From the NCBI GenBank assembly GCA_041689935.1, contig JBDNFI010000011.1:21640-85639 (forward strand): a DNA stretch of 64,000 nt, in the 5' to 3' direction. Position 1 is the stretch's first letter. Each line of letters begins with the position of its first letter. A program made the position numbers and the translations under genes. The DNA comes from CAXBDP01 sp041689935. Its GTDB lineage: Bacteria; Bacteroidota; Bacteroidia; Cytophagales; Cyclobacteriaceae. The notes below the pieces were generated by a model. That model had not been told where the DNA came from. It made no database searches and saw nothing but the letters and a program-made list of their open reading frames with translations. Below are positions 35,263 through 44,047 of the stretch, piece after piece.

Positions 35263-36132
35263 ATGAAATCTGCTCCGCAACTTTTTGCCGAAAGGATGCT
35301 CCTTTCTACCCTAAGCATTCCTAAAATGTTGCTGCTAAGCAAAGTTGGTAATACACTTCCGATGTCTACTAAGACAAGTCGAGAATGTGTCATTCTTGGG
35401 AATGGTCCATCCCTGACCAAAAGCATTGAGTACAATAAAACATTAATAGCCAATTCAGATATATTTTCAGTCAATTTCTTCTGCACTACTGAGGAGTACA
35501 AGACCATAAAACCTCCATATTTGGTCGCGGCTGCTCCTGAATTTTATTTGGAAAACCTCAATGATTTTTACAAAGATTTTATACCAGGCTTTTACAAAGG
35601 GCTTGTGGAGAATACTAAATGGGATTTGCAAATCTTTATGCCCATCGAGGCCAAAAAATATGGAAATTGGAAAAAGCGGATTGCTGGGAACCGCTTTATT
35701 CATATCAATTACTACAACAATACGCCTGTAGAAGGCTTTGAAGGCCTCACACATTGGGCAATAGACAATGGTTTAGGGATGCCCAGGCCGCACAATGTGC
35801 TTATTCCTGCCATTATAATGGCACTAAGAATGGGCTATGAGAAAATCTACTTGATGGGTGCCGAACACTCTTGGCTCAAAGATTTATGGGTAGATGATAA
35901 TAACCTAGTAATGCTTAGACAAAAGCACTTCTACGACGAAGCCAGTGTCACCGCAAGCCCGATGTACAAAAAAGGGAAAGACACTAGAAAGCTTCACGAA
36001 GTGCTTCAGAAATTTGTAATATCCTTCGAAGCCTATTTCACTTTAGATAAATTCGCAAAGAAAAAAGGACAACAAATAATCAATCTTACACCGGGTTCAT
36101 TTATAGATGCATTCGAGCGAAAAGAATGGTAA
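35263..36132 (+). CDS. DUF115/MptE-like protein of a surface polysaccharide locus
   Basis: 289 residues, soluble. The segment CVILGNGPSLTKSIEYNK is the GxGPSL nucleotide-binding signature of the DUF115 (6-hydroxymethylpterin diphosphokinase MptE-like) superfamily, which in bacteria is found in motility-associated and capsular glycosyltransferases. Later segments (NGLGMPRPHNVLIPAIIMAL, YEKIYLMGAEHSWLKDLW) resemble sialyltransferase-like or lipooligosaccharide enzymes. It sits 3 bp after the YfhO gene and 22 bp before the flippase gene, so glycan synthesis is the likely context. The donor and acceptor are unknown. Confidence 0.7.
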   Translation: MKSAPQLFAERMLLSTLSIPKMLLLSKVGNTLPMSTKTSRECVILGNGPSLTKSIEYNKTLIANSDIFSVNFFCTTEEYKTIKPPYLVAAAPEFYLENLNDFYKDFIPGFYKGLVENTKWDLQIFMPIEAKKYGNWKKRIAGNRFIHINYYNNTPVEGFEGLTHWAIDNGLGMPRPHNVLIPAIIMALRMGYEKIYLMGAEHSWLKDLWVDDNNLVMLRQKHFYDEASVTASPMYKKGKDTRKLHEVLQKFVISFEAYFTLDKFAKKKGQQIINLTPGSFIDAFERKEW

Positions 36133-36154
36133 ATTCGTAACTTAATTTCATCTA

Positions 36155-37648
36155 TTGGGACTCATAAAGCAACAATCCATCAAAGGCACTATTTACTCGA
36201 TTGCAGGAGTATTATTAGGCTTTGCGACCGTTGCTATCTTATTTCCTAAATACTTTACCCCTGCCGAAATAGGTGCGATCAATCTGCTGATTTTATATAG
36301 CATGATTTTAGGTCAGTTGGGCACCTTAGGTTTTCCAAGTGCCATTATTCGCTTTTTTCCTAAATACAGAACCGAAGATGGCAAGCATAATGGCTTTGTG
36401 GGCATTATCCTGATGGCAAGCCTTATCGGAATGGGCTTTTTTTTTATAGGATATACTTTTCTTAAACCTATTTTGCTCGAATCGAATAGGGAAAGCTCTC
36501 CCGTATTTGTGAAGTACTTTTTCTTAATTATTCCATTATCCTTGGCGCAATTGCTTTTTTACAATTTGGAAGCTTATGCCAATGCCATTTACAAATCAGC
36601 TGCTGGAGTATTTCTAAAGGATTTTATCCAACGAATATTGATTTTAATTCCTTTCACAGCGATTGTTTTCGAGCTTATTTCTTTCGATCAATACATTTAT
36701 TATTATGCTGCCGCCATTGTAATTACCACTCTCATTCTCGTTATTTATTTTATAAGCATTCGTAATTTTCATTTCACTGCAAAGCCATATAATAAACTTA
36801 GAGCAAGCATTGATGACTTTACATCGGTCAGCCTTTATGGATTGTTGGTTGGTTTTTCGGCAGTATCATTGCAGCGCATAGATGGAATTTTAATTAACGA
36901 ATACTTCAACGAAGCCTTCACCGGAATTTACACAACAACATTTTATTTTGGCACTTTAGTGATAATTCCCTCCCGCGTTATCAATCGGATTTCGTACAGC
37001 GTTGTATCCGATGGCATCACCCGAAATGATCTGAAAAAGGTGAAAGAGGTCTACGAAAAAACAAGCATCATTCAACTAATTGCGGGCACACTTTTAGTAG
37101 CTGGCCTAATCAGTAATTTGGACAATATTTTTCGCATACTACCTCCCGAATACAGCGCTGGAAAGTGGGTAATTGTATGGATTGCATTAAGCAATTTAGT
37201 ACGCATGTCAGGTGGGGCGGTTGATGGCATAATTGCTTATTCGAAATACTATCGGTACAACAGTTTGCTTATAGGCATTTTATTGCTTTGTACTATTGGA
37301 TTTATTTTGATATTGATAAAAGGTTATGGACTAGGCGGAGTTGCCTTTGCCACCTTTGTAGCGGTCATTATTTTCAATGTATTCAGGATCATTTTTGTTT
37401 ATTGGAAATTTAAGATGATGCCTTATAAAACAGCACATTTACTAGTAATCTTCTTTGGATTAATAGCGGGAGGATTGGCCTACAGCATACCATCACTCGA
37501 AAATTTATGGCTGGATATTGGGCTTAGAGGTGCTATTTTGGTAAGTATCTTTACCCTCTTTATTTACATCAGCAAAGTATCTGCGGATACCAATCAATTG
37601 ATTTTACAAGGAATTGCAATCTTACGCGGAAACCGTAAAAAAGGATAA
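36155..37648 (+). CDS. Polysaccharide flippase (Wzx/MVF-like membrane protein)
   Basis: 497 residues with 12-14 hydrophobic helices and few loops, typical of the oligosaccharide flippase superfamily that moves lipid-linked sugar units across the inner membrane. The start is TTG at 36155 (MGLIKQQSIKGTIYSIAGVL), which fits the conserved start of the Bacteroidota family members I recall, and no ATG is nearby. Other marks are GYTFLKPILL, RISYSVVSDGITRNDL and IWIALSNLVRMSGGAVDG. It is the last gene of the YfhO-DUF115-flippase run. Confidence 0.88.
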   Translation: MGLIKQQSIKGTIYSIAGVLLGFATVAILFPKYFTPAEIGAINLLILYSMILGQLGTLGFPSAIIRFFPKYRTEDGKHNGFVGIILMASLIGMGFFFIGYTFLKPILLESNRESSPVFVKYFFLIIPLSLAQLLFYNLEAYANAIYKSAAGVFLKDFIQRILILIPFTAIVFELISFDQYIYYYAAAIVITTLILVIYFISIRNFHFTAKPYNKLRASIDDFTSVSLYGLLVGFSAVSLQRIDGILINEYFNEAFTGIYTTTFYFGTLVIIPSRVINRISYSVVSDGITRNDLKKVKEVYEKTSIIQLIAGTLLVAGLISNLDNIFRILPPEYSAGKWVIVWIALSNLVRMSGGAVDGIIAYSKYYRYNSLLIGILLLCTIGFILILIKGYGLGGVAFATFVAVIIFNVFRIIFVYWKFKMMPYKTAHLLVIFFGLIAGGLAYSIPSLENLWLDIGLRGAILVSIFTLFIYISKVSADTNQLILQGIAILRGNRKKG

Positions 37649-37759
37649 TAGATAAAGAATTCTTAGAGCGCTATTTGACTATTAAAAAAACATTTTAAGC
37701 TAAATTTCGATTTCAAAGGCTAAATTGAGCCGATTAGTGAAGAACTATAATTAGAAGCA

Positions 37760-38734
37760 ATGAAAAGAATAGGAGTTTTTACTTCAGGTGGTGATTCTCC
37801 AGGAATGAATGCTTGTATCCGAGCGGCAGTTCGTGGAGGTATATACCACGGCGTAGAAATGTTCGGAATCCGATATGGATATGCAGGAATGATTTCAGGG
37901 AATCTTTTTCCTATGGATTCTCAATCAGTAAGTAATATTATCCAAAAAGGAGGCACCATACTCAAGACCGCTCGTTGCAAAGAATTTTTCGAGTATGAAG
38001 GGCGCAAAAAAGCCTATGACAAGCTAAAGGAATTTGGTATTGATGGCTTAGTGGCCATAGGCGGCGATGGCACATTCACTGGAGCTAACCTATTTTATGA
38101 GGAGTTTGGCATCCCAACGGTAGGTGCGCCTGGTACTATTGACAATGACCTGTATGGCAGTGACTATACTATTGGATTTGACACCGCAGTAAATACAGCT
38201 CTCGAAGCAATTGACAAGATTAGAGATACGGCAAATAGTCATGATCGCTTGTTTTTCATCGAAGTGATGGGGCGTGACTCAGGCTATATAGCCATACAGT
38301 CGGGTATTGGTGGAGGTGCGGAAATAGTAATGGTACCAGAAACTAAAACGACTATTAAAGGCGTAATTAACATTTTACAAAAAGGCTGGAATAGAGCAAA
38401 ATCTTCCTCCATCATTATCATTGCCGAAGGAGATGAGGAAGGCAATGCCATTGAGATTGCCGAGAAAGTGAAACAAGGCTGTCCGGACATTCAAGATCAC
38501 CGTATTTCCATCCTTGGGCATATACAGCGCGGTGGTTCACCCTCTGCTCAAGATAGAATTCTCGCATCGAGATTGGGTTTAGGGAGTATTGAAGGATTAC
38601 TAAATGGACATAAAAATGCGATGGCTGGAATAGTCAACAATGAATTAACCTATACTTCTTTTAAAGATTGTTTAAATAAGGAAAAACCATTGAACCCTGA
38701 CCTTATTCGTATGGTTGAGATATTAAGTATTTAG
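37760..38734 (+). CDS. pfkA: 6-phosphofructokinase
   Basis: 324 residues, the normal size for bacterial ATP-PFK. It phosphorylates fructose 6-phosphate in glycolysis. Motifs visible: FTSGGDSPGMNACIRAAVRG (ATP loop), the VAIGGDGTFTGA loop, the catalytic region PGTIDNDLYGSDYTIGFDTA with the conserved TIDND, EVMGRDSGYIA, IIIAEGDEEGN and LGHIQRGGSPSAQDRILASR. GGDGT rather than the GGDDT of PPi-dependent forms supports ATP as donor. It is followed after 5 bp by a small membrane-protein gene. Confidence 0.97.
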   Translation: MKRIGVFTSGGDSPGMNACIRAAVRGGIYHGVEMFGIRYGYAGMISGNLFPMDSQSVSNIIQKGGTILKTARCKEFFEYEGRKKAYDKLKEFGIDGLVAIGGDGTFTGANLFYEEFGIPTVGAPGTIDNDLYGSDYTIGFDTAVNTALEAIDKIRDTANSHDRLFFIEVMGRDSGYIAIQSGIGGGAEIVMVPETKTTIKGVINILQKGWNRAKSSSIIIIAEGDEEGNAIEIAEKVKQGCPDIQDHRISILGHIQRGGSPSAQDRILASRLGLGSIEGLLNGHKNAMAGIVNNELTYTSFKDCLNKEKPLNPDLIRMVEILSI

Positions 38735-38739
38735 AAATT

Positions 38740-39054
38740 ATGGGATATATACCTGCTATTGTAGCTATTTGTGGATTTATTTTATTGTGGAGTCTTTTTA
38801 ACTCTACCCAATTGAAAAAAAGATTTGAAATGATCAAATCATTGAAGAATGCCCTCTTAGAAATTGAATCGTACGAAAAATCAAATGAGGATATATTGCA
38901 AAATAAACAAGGTGCATTAGCAATAAATAATCTGCTAGGTGATAAGCGAAAACTAGAAAAGAGCTTAGCGATCGAAAGTAGAGTTTACAATGAGTTGATC
39001 AAAAAAGCACCCACTCGATTTCTCGCAAAAGCATTAGGATATAAAGTTATCTAA
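38740..39054 (+). CDS. Small membrane-anchored coiled protein of unknown function
   Basis: 104 residues. One N-terminal transmembrane helix (IPAIVAICGFILLWSLFN) is followed by a charged, helical cytoplasmic part (KNALLEIESYEKSNEDILQN) and a short end (RFLAKALGYKVI). It resembles a truncated LemA-like layout, but I cannot place it in a family. It lies 5 bp after pfkA, and its 3' end overlaps the 3' end of miaA on the other strand by 21 bp. Confidence 0.68.
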   Translation: MGYIPAIVAICGFILLWSLFNSTQLKKRFEMIKSLKNALLEIESYEKSNEDILQNKQGALAINNLLGDKRKLEKSLAIESRVYNELIKKAPTRFLAKALGYKVI

Positions 39055-39966
39055 ATGGCTTTTTATCAAGTGAATGATTTCTTTTTTATGCTCAGGATGA
39101 AACCAGTGTGAATTTTGTTCTTTTTTCAACCAAGTAAGTTGGCGTTTCGCATATCGCCTTGAATTGCGTTTGATTAGGCGATCTGCCTCGGAAAGAGAAT
39201 ATTCACCATCAAATGCTGGAAAAAGCTCGGTATAACCCACCGTTTGCAACGCATTTAGATGTCTAAAAGGCATTAACTCCTTTGCCTCTCGAACTAGTTC
39301 TTGTTCAAACATCCTGTCCACCCGCTCATTAATTCGCTCATATAACTCTCCTCTTTCACGATTCAGCACTATTTGGAGCATCCTAAATGGCCTTTCAACC
39401 GTCCGCTTTGTTCTGAATGAAGAGAACTTCTGCCCAGTGGCTCTGATGATCTCTATGGCTCGTATGACTCTTTGCGGATTATTGACATCAACTTCCGAAA
39501 AATACGCAGGGTCGGCTTTGGCAAGTTCATTTTGCAGTGGAGCCAACCCTCCCGCTTTATATTCCTGATTAATATTTTCTCGCAAATCTATAGGCACTTC
39601 TGGCAAAGGATCAATCCCCTCGCACAAAACCCTAACAAAAAGTCCAGAACCTCCAGAAACGAAAACAACTTTTTTGGAAACAAATAATTTATCCAATAGA
39701 GCTAAAGCATCTTTTTCAAAATCCACTACATCATATCTTTGATGAATGGACAGGGAATTAATAAAGTGATGTCTAATTTCGTACAATTGCTTGCGGGATG
39801 GTTTTGCTGTAGCAATTTCCAACTCTTTGTAAAACTGCCTCGAATCAGCCGAAATAATTTCTGTATCGAAAAGTTTGGCAAGTTCAATAGTCAGATCTGT
39901 TTTACCTACTGCAGTGGGGCCGCTGATGACCACTAAAAGAGGTTTTTCAAAATTATTTACAATCAA
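39034..39966 (-). CDS. miaA: tRNA dimethylallyltransferase
   Basis: 310 residues. It transfers dimethylallyl to A37 of tRNAs that read UNN codons. Motifs: P-loop ISGPTAVGKTDLTIELAK, the substrate segment ISADSRQFYKELEIATAKPS, VVFVSGGSGLFVRVLCEGID, and the C-terminal LQTVGYTELFPAFDGEY with RNSRRYAKRQLTWLKKE. The only reasonable start is TTG at 39966. It is convergent with, and overlaps by 21 bp, the gene at 38740. A copy of the GCGGGAGG word lies inside (39548). Confidence 0.96.
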   Translation of the reverse strand: MIVNNFEKPLLVVISGPTAVGKTDLTIELAKLFDTEIISADSRQFYKELEIATAKPSRKQLYEIRHHFINSLSIHQRYDVVDFEKDALALLDKLFVSKKVVFVSGGSGLFVRVLCEGIDPLPEVPIDLRENINQEYKAGGLAPLQNELAKADPAYFSEVDVNNPQRVIRAIEIIRATGQKFSSFRTKRTVERPFRMLQIVLNRERGELYERINERVDRMFEQELVREAKELMPFRHLNALQTVGYTELFPAFDGEYSLSEADRLIKRNSRRYAKRQLTWLKKEQNSHWFHPEHKKEIIHLIKSHLDNFIS

Positions 39967-40037
39967 TTGAAAAAGGAGGTTTACTTTTAGCTAATAAATT
40001 AATTAAGTAAGAACCCAAAAGTACTTAATAAAATATA

Positions 40038-40772
40038 ATGAAGAGAATTTCCTTATTATTGGTGGATGATGATTTTAATTATAGAAAGATTGTGCAGCAG
40101 CTTCTTGAAACCTCAGGATTTGAAGTGAATCTTGCAACAAATGGAAATGATGCGTTTCAACATATAAAAAATCAAGAATTTGATATCGTATTGATGGATA
40201 TTCAAATGCCTTTTATGGATGGCTTAACGGCTGTTAAATTGATCAATGAATTAGATAACTCAGAAAGACCCATTATGGTCGCGAGTAGTGCATTCTTTAG
40301 CGAGGATCAAAAAATAAAATTGAAGGATGCGGGATTCGATGAATTATTAGTAAAACCCATAAATATAAAAGAAGTGTTAGCGCTCAGCAATAGGGCACAT
40401 AAGACTTCTATAAAAAAGCTCACAAGACAAAAAATGGCTATTTTAAATCAGACTATTGTTCAAAAGCTTTCAAAATATGGTGGGAAAGCTGATTTAATAC
40501 CTATTTATGAAAATTTTGTTGAGGAGACTAGTTTCCTTATTTCAAAACTCAAGAAGGTAGAACCAAAAAAAGAAGCTATAATTACTAAAAGTTTGCTTCA
40601 TACATTAAAAGGGAATGCCGGAAGTGTAGGTGCTGACAAATTAAGTTCTATTGCTAAACGTCTGGAGATTACAATAAAAGAAAATAATTTTGAAGATTGG
40701 CATCTTCATTTTCAAGAACTCGAAGATTTTTTTTTAGAATTCAGAATTAATTATCGAAATTTATTAACTTAA
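40038..40772 (+). CDS. Receiver-Hpt protein (phosphorelay)
   Basis: 244 residues. Residues 1-122 form a receiver domain with acidic pocket DDDFNY, phospho-acceptor Asp in DIVLMDIQMPFMDG, then the conserved Ser-Ser pair in VASSA and Lys in LLVKP. Residues 150-240 form an Hpt four-helix domain with acceptor His in LLHTLKGNAGSVGADKL. It would both receive and pass on phosphoryl groups, but no kinase is encoded beside it. It starts a tight rightward run (gaps of 13, 2, -4 and 6 bp) ending with the RqcH-like gene. Confidence 0.92.
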   Translation: MKRISLLLVDDDFNYRKIVQQLLETSGFEVNLATNGNDAFQHIKNQEFDIVLMDIQMPFMDGLTAVKLINELDNSERPIMVASSAFFSEDQKIKLKDAGFDELLVKPINIKEVLALSNRAHKTSIKKLTRQKMAILNQTIVQKLSKYGGKADLIPIYENFVEETSFLISKLKKVEPKKEAIITKSLLHTLKGNAGSVGADKLSSIAKRLEITIKENNFEDWHLHFQELEDFFLEFRINYRNLLT

Positions 40773-40785
40773 TAAACCTAACAAC

Positions 40786-41166
40786 ATGGAGAAATCTAAA
40801 AAAGTACTTATTGCAGAAGACAGTTCCATTATTATAAACCTTACAAAAAAGATAATGGAATTTGAGGGATACGATTTGGTTATAGCTCGTAATGGTCAAG
40901 AAGTTCTAGATATACTGAAAGATCAAACTTTTGATGTAATCCTCATGGACATCAATATGCCGGTAATGGATGGGATGCAATGCACAAAAGCGATTCGTGC
41001 GCACAAAGACCCAAAAATTTCTAAAATTCCAATTATTGTGATTACCGGTAATTATAAAAACTACCAACCGGAAGATTTCAAAAATGCAGGTGTTAATGAG
41101 TATCTGCAAAAGCCTTTGAACTTTGATAAAATGGTGGAGTACGTTAAAAAATATGTCGATGCATAA
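40786..41166 (+). CDS. Single-domain response regulator (CheY-like)
   Basis: 126 residues, one receiver domain only: acidic pocket AEDSS, phospho-acceptor Asp in DVILMDINMPVMDGMQC, Thr in IVITGN and Lys in YLQKPLNFDKM. There is no output domain, so it acts by protein contact or as a phosphate carrier. It lies 13 bp after the REC-Hpt gene and 2 bp before the 91-aa gene, and is probably a partner of that REC-Hpt protein. Confidence 0.93.
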   Translation: MEKSKKVLIAEDSSIIINLTKKIMEFEGYDLVIARNGQEVLDILKDQTFDVILMDINMPVMDGMQCTKAIRAHKDPKISKIPIIVITGNYKNYQPEDFKNAGVNEYLQKPLNFDKMVEYVKKYVDA

Positions 41167-41168
41167 AA

Positions 41169-41444
41169 ATGGAGGTCAAATACACTAAATCCTTCCTTAG
41201 CAAACTAGAGGATATTTTTGCAAAATCGGACTACATTTTGCGGTATGAAAAAGGTGCCTTCAAATCTGGATATTGCCTTTTGAAACACAATAGAGTAGCT
41301 GTAGTAAACAAATTCTATCCTCTGGAAGGAAAAGTGAACTGCCTAATAGAAATATTAAGAGAAATTAAACCCAACTCAGTAAATTTTAGTTTATCCAACA
41401 GAAAGCTTTACGACGAAATAATACAAACCGAACTCAAATTTTGA
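41169..41444 (+). CDS. Conserved-looking 91-residue protein of unknown function
   Basis: 91 residues, soluble, alpha/beta pattern: SFLSKLEDIFAKSDYILRYE (helix-strand), AFKSGYCLLKHNRVAVVNKF (beta hairpin), GKVNCLIEILREIKPNSVNF and a short C-terminal helix. Homologues next to an MBL hydrolase occur in related bacteria as I recall. I cannot name a family. The stop overlaps the TTG start of the MBL gene by 4 bp (TTGA), indicating translational coupling. Confidence 0.75.
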   Translation: MEVKYTKSFLSKLEDIFAKSDYILRYEKGAFKSGYCLLKHNRVAVVNKFYPLEGKVNCLIEILREIKPNSVNFSLSNRKLYDEIIQTELKF

Positions 41445-42202
41445 AGGTAACTCTTCTTGGAACAGGTACTTCACAAGGTGTCCCCGTAATCACTTGTCAT
41501 TGTAATGTCTGCGATTCAGTTGACTTCAGAGACAAGCGGCTACGTACATCAGCATTAATTGAAATAGATGGCAAAAGTATTGTGATTGATACTGGGCCGG
41601 ATTTCAGACAGCAAATGTTGATGAACAGAGTGGAAAGCCTGGATGCTGTGGTCTTTACACACGAGCACAAAGACCATACAGCTGGACTAGACGATGTGCG
41701 ATCATACAATTTCCGATACAATCGGGATATGCCTATATATGCTAGAGCGAGGGTAATTGAGCAACTAAAGCAAGAGTTCGCTTACATATTTTCAGCATTT
41801 AAGTATCCAGGAATTCCTAGGATAAAAACTATTGAAATAAGCAATCAAAAATTTGAAGTGGGTGGAATCAGCATCATTCCTATTGAAGTATTGCACTATA
41901 AATTACCCGTATTTGGGTTCCGCATCAAAGATTTTGTGTACCTAACGGATGCGAATTATATATCGGAAGAAGAAAAACAAAAATGTATGAATCCCAAGGT
42001 GCTTATCTTAAATGCACTACAAAATGAGCCGCATATTTCACATTTTACATTGAAAGAAGCTATTGACTTGGCACAAGAATTAAAAGCTGAGAAAACTTAT
42101 TTCACCCATATCTCCCACAAACTTGGACGACACAAAGATGTAGAAGCAAGTTTGCCAGAAAACATCTACTTAGGTTACGATGGTCTTTCGCTATACCTTT
42201 AG
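41441..42202 (+). CDS. MBL-fold metallo-hydrolase (PhnP/YycJ-like)
   Basis: 253 residues starting with TTG at 41441 (MKVTLLGTGTSQGVPVITC). The metal motif is THEHKDHTAGLDD (HxHxDH), with further ligands in VIDTGPDFR, YLTDANYI and FTHISHKLGRHKD. The cysteine triplet near the N-terminus (CHCNVCDS) resembles the zinc site of PhnP-type cyclic phosphodiesterases. No phosphonate genes are nearby, so the substrate may be another phosphodiester. It is coupled to the 91-aa gene and lies 6 bp before the RqcH-like gene. Confidence 0.88.
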   Translation: MKVTLLGTGTSQGVPVITCHCNVCDSVDFRDKRLRTSALIEIDGKSIVIDTGPDFRQQMLMNRVESLDAVVFTHEHKDHTAGLDDVRSYNFRYNRDMPIYARARVIEQLKQEFAYIFSAFKYPGIPRIKTIEISNQKFEVGGISIIPIEVLHYKLPVFGFRIKDFVYLTDANYISEEEKQKCMNPKVLILNALQNEPHISHFTLKEAIDLAQELKAEKTYFTHISHKLGRHKDVEASLPENIYLGYDGLSLYL

Positions 42203-42208
42203 TAACAC

Positions 42209-43756
42209 ATGAATAATAATTACTTCATTCTCCAACTTTTGGTGAGCAGACTTCAATCCATCCTTATCGGAATGAAAATGATGGCTGCATTCTCACAAAA
42301 TAAGGAAGAGATCATTCTCCAATTTGCTGGGAGCGATGCTTCCTTTACCATTAGAGCCAATTTAAGAGGTGATTTTAGCGGACTATCCTTTCCTAATGAT
42401 TTTGCACGCAAAGGCAAAAATAGTGTAGACCTTTTTCAAGGATTTCAAGGCCTTACTATCGCTGGCATCGAAATGATTCCTTTCGATCGATCGTTCTTCA
42501 TTCAATTTGAAAATGATAAATTACTATTATTCAAAATGCATGGACGAAGAAGTAATCTAATCGGTCTTGAAAATGGGGAAGTAATCACCATATTCAAAAA
42601 TTCTATGGCGGCAGATAATGAAATAAGCATGGAGAATTTAGCTGGTAACATTGATCTTGAAGCTGCTTCGCGAAGTGAAGATGTTTTTTCCTTGAAAAAG
42701 GCAGTTCCAGTATTAGAAAACAGTCTGGCTAAACAGATTTTGGACGAAAATTGGCTAGCGGGTAGTCTTCCAGAGCGAAGAAAAGCCATGGAAGATTTCC
42801 TCCATGCAATGGAGAATAAAAAGGAATTTTACATTGAAGAAATAAACGATAAAATTGCTTTAAGCTTTTGGCCACAAACGGAAAGTAATCAAAAATTTAC
42901 AGACGTATTAGCAGCGCTCAATTACTTCAACCAGAAGACGATGTCTATTGGCGGTTTGAAGCAACAGAAAAAATCGCTTTTAGGTGAAATACAAAAGAAA
43001 ATTAAGAGTGGATTAGGCTATATTCAAAAGAATGAAATTAGGCTTAATTCCCTTAAAGATGATATAGTACCTGAAGAAATTGGCCATATACTCATGGCTA
43101 ATTTGCATCAGATTAAAAAGGGTGAGAAAGAAGTAACGCTGGACGATTTTTATCGAAATCAGCCAATTAACATAAAGCTAAAACCTGATTTGAGTCCTCA
43201 AAAGAATGCTGAATATTATTATCGAAAATCGAAGAACAGGAAAATTGAAATAACAAAACTGGAAGAAAATATCTTTCTTAAGCTCTCGCAAATAGAAGAA
43301 TGGAAAAAGCGGGAGGAAGAAATCTCAAATGCTGAGGGAGTTCGAACGTTGAAGCCATTTGCGAAAGAAAAATCTGCTGAAGCAAAGGTCGAAATAAAAC
43401 CATATAAGGAATTTGAGATAGATGGATATCAAGTATGGGTCGGTAAAAATGCTAAAGCCAATGATGAGCTTACCCAGAAATATGCGCATAAAGAAGATAT
43501 TTGGGTACATGCGCGTGGAGTTGCTGGCTCGCATGTGATTATCAAAAAACAAGGAAACAAACCCGTGCCATTGCAAGTAATCGAAAAAGTGGCAGGATTG
43601 GCCGCATACTACTCCAAAGCTAAAACAGACACGCTATGCCCTGTGATTTACACATCTAGGAAATACATCCGCAAACCAAAAGGAAGCACTCCAGGGCAAG
43701 TAATGGTAGATAGAGAGGAAGTATTGATTGTACCTCCCGCATCTCCTCATCATTGA
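42209..43756 (+). CDS. rqcH: RqcH-like ribosome quality control protein (NFACT domains)
   Basis: 515 residues. It binds obstructed 50S subunits carrying peptidyl-tRNA and adds C-terminal alanines in the best-studied homologue. The NFACT-N domain has a Asp93-Arg94 pair (IPFDRSFF) followed by FKMHGRRSNLIGL, matching the DR motif needed for Ala tailing in Bacillus subtilis RqcH. A coiled-coil middle (about 300-395) follows, then the NFACT-R (DUF814) domain with EDIWVHARGVAGSHVIIK, VAGLAAYYSKAK and KPKGSTPGQV. It is slightly shorter than Firmicutes RqcH. It lies last in the REC-Hpt/REC/91-aa/MBL run. Confidence 0.9.
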   Translation: MNNNYFILQLLVSRLQSILIGMKMMAAFSQNKEEIILQFAGSDASFTIRANLRGDFSGLSFPNDFARKGKNSVDLFQGFQGLTIAGIEMIPFDRSFFIQFENDKLLLFKMHGRRSNLIGLENGEVITIFKNSMAADNEISMENLAGNIDLEAASRSEDVFSLKKAVPVLENSLAKQILDENWLAGSLPERRKAMEDFLHAMENKKEFYIEEINDKIALSFWPQTESNQKFTDVLAALNYFNQKTMSIGGLKQQKKSLLGEIQKKIKSGLGYIQKNEIRLNSLKDDIVPEEIGHILMANLHQIKKGEKEVTLDDFYRNQPINIKLKPDLSPQKNAEYYYRKSKNRKIEITKLEENIFLKLSQIEEWKKREEEISNAEGVRTLKPFAKEKSAEAKVEIKPYKEFEIDGYQVWVGKNAKANDELTQKYAHKEDIWVHARGVAGSHVIIKKQGNKPVPLQVIEKVAGLAAYYSKAKTDTLCPVIYTSRKYIRKPKGSTPGQVMVDREEVLIVPPASPHH

Positions 43757-43954
43757 ATTTAATGGTTTATGCTTCTGCCAATTCGCAGTCTTTTTTAATT
43801 TCGAAAGAAACTCATTTGAGCCAGATTTCTTGGCTCGTTGAATGTAAACCTTCCTTATCGACAATTTACAATGCCCGTCTGTCAGTTTAAAGAATCGAGT
43901 AAAAGCTGCATTAAAAGAACAATTTATTTGGTTTACTATCCTGTCAGACTCCAA
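43757..43954 (-). pseudogene. Decayed remnant of an AraC-type DNA-binding domain
   Basis: The reverse strand from 43954 reads DRIVNQINCSFNAAFTRFFK and KLTDGHCKLSIRKVYIQR, which resembles the second HTH of AraC-family regulators (pattern GFNSxSxFNRxFKxxTGxxPSxYR). No upstream first HTH or sensor domain is found, and the frame runs on into the RqcH gene on the opposite strand. I read it as a gene remnant in the 291-bp gap. Confidence 0.35.
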
Positions 43955-44047
43955 AAAAGCTGAATCAAACTACTAGATTTGACTTATCATACTATTGACA
44001 TTGGTCTAACTCATTTTCAAAAGCTAAATTTCATATTTTATATAATC

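Noticed and set aside
41441..42202. Calling the MBL hydrolase phnP.
   Set aside because: The motif fits the wider family, but no phosphonate lyase genes are present, so a specific symbol is not justified.
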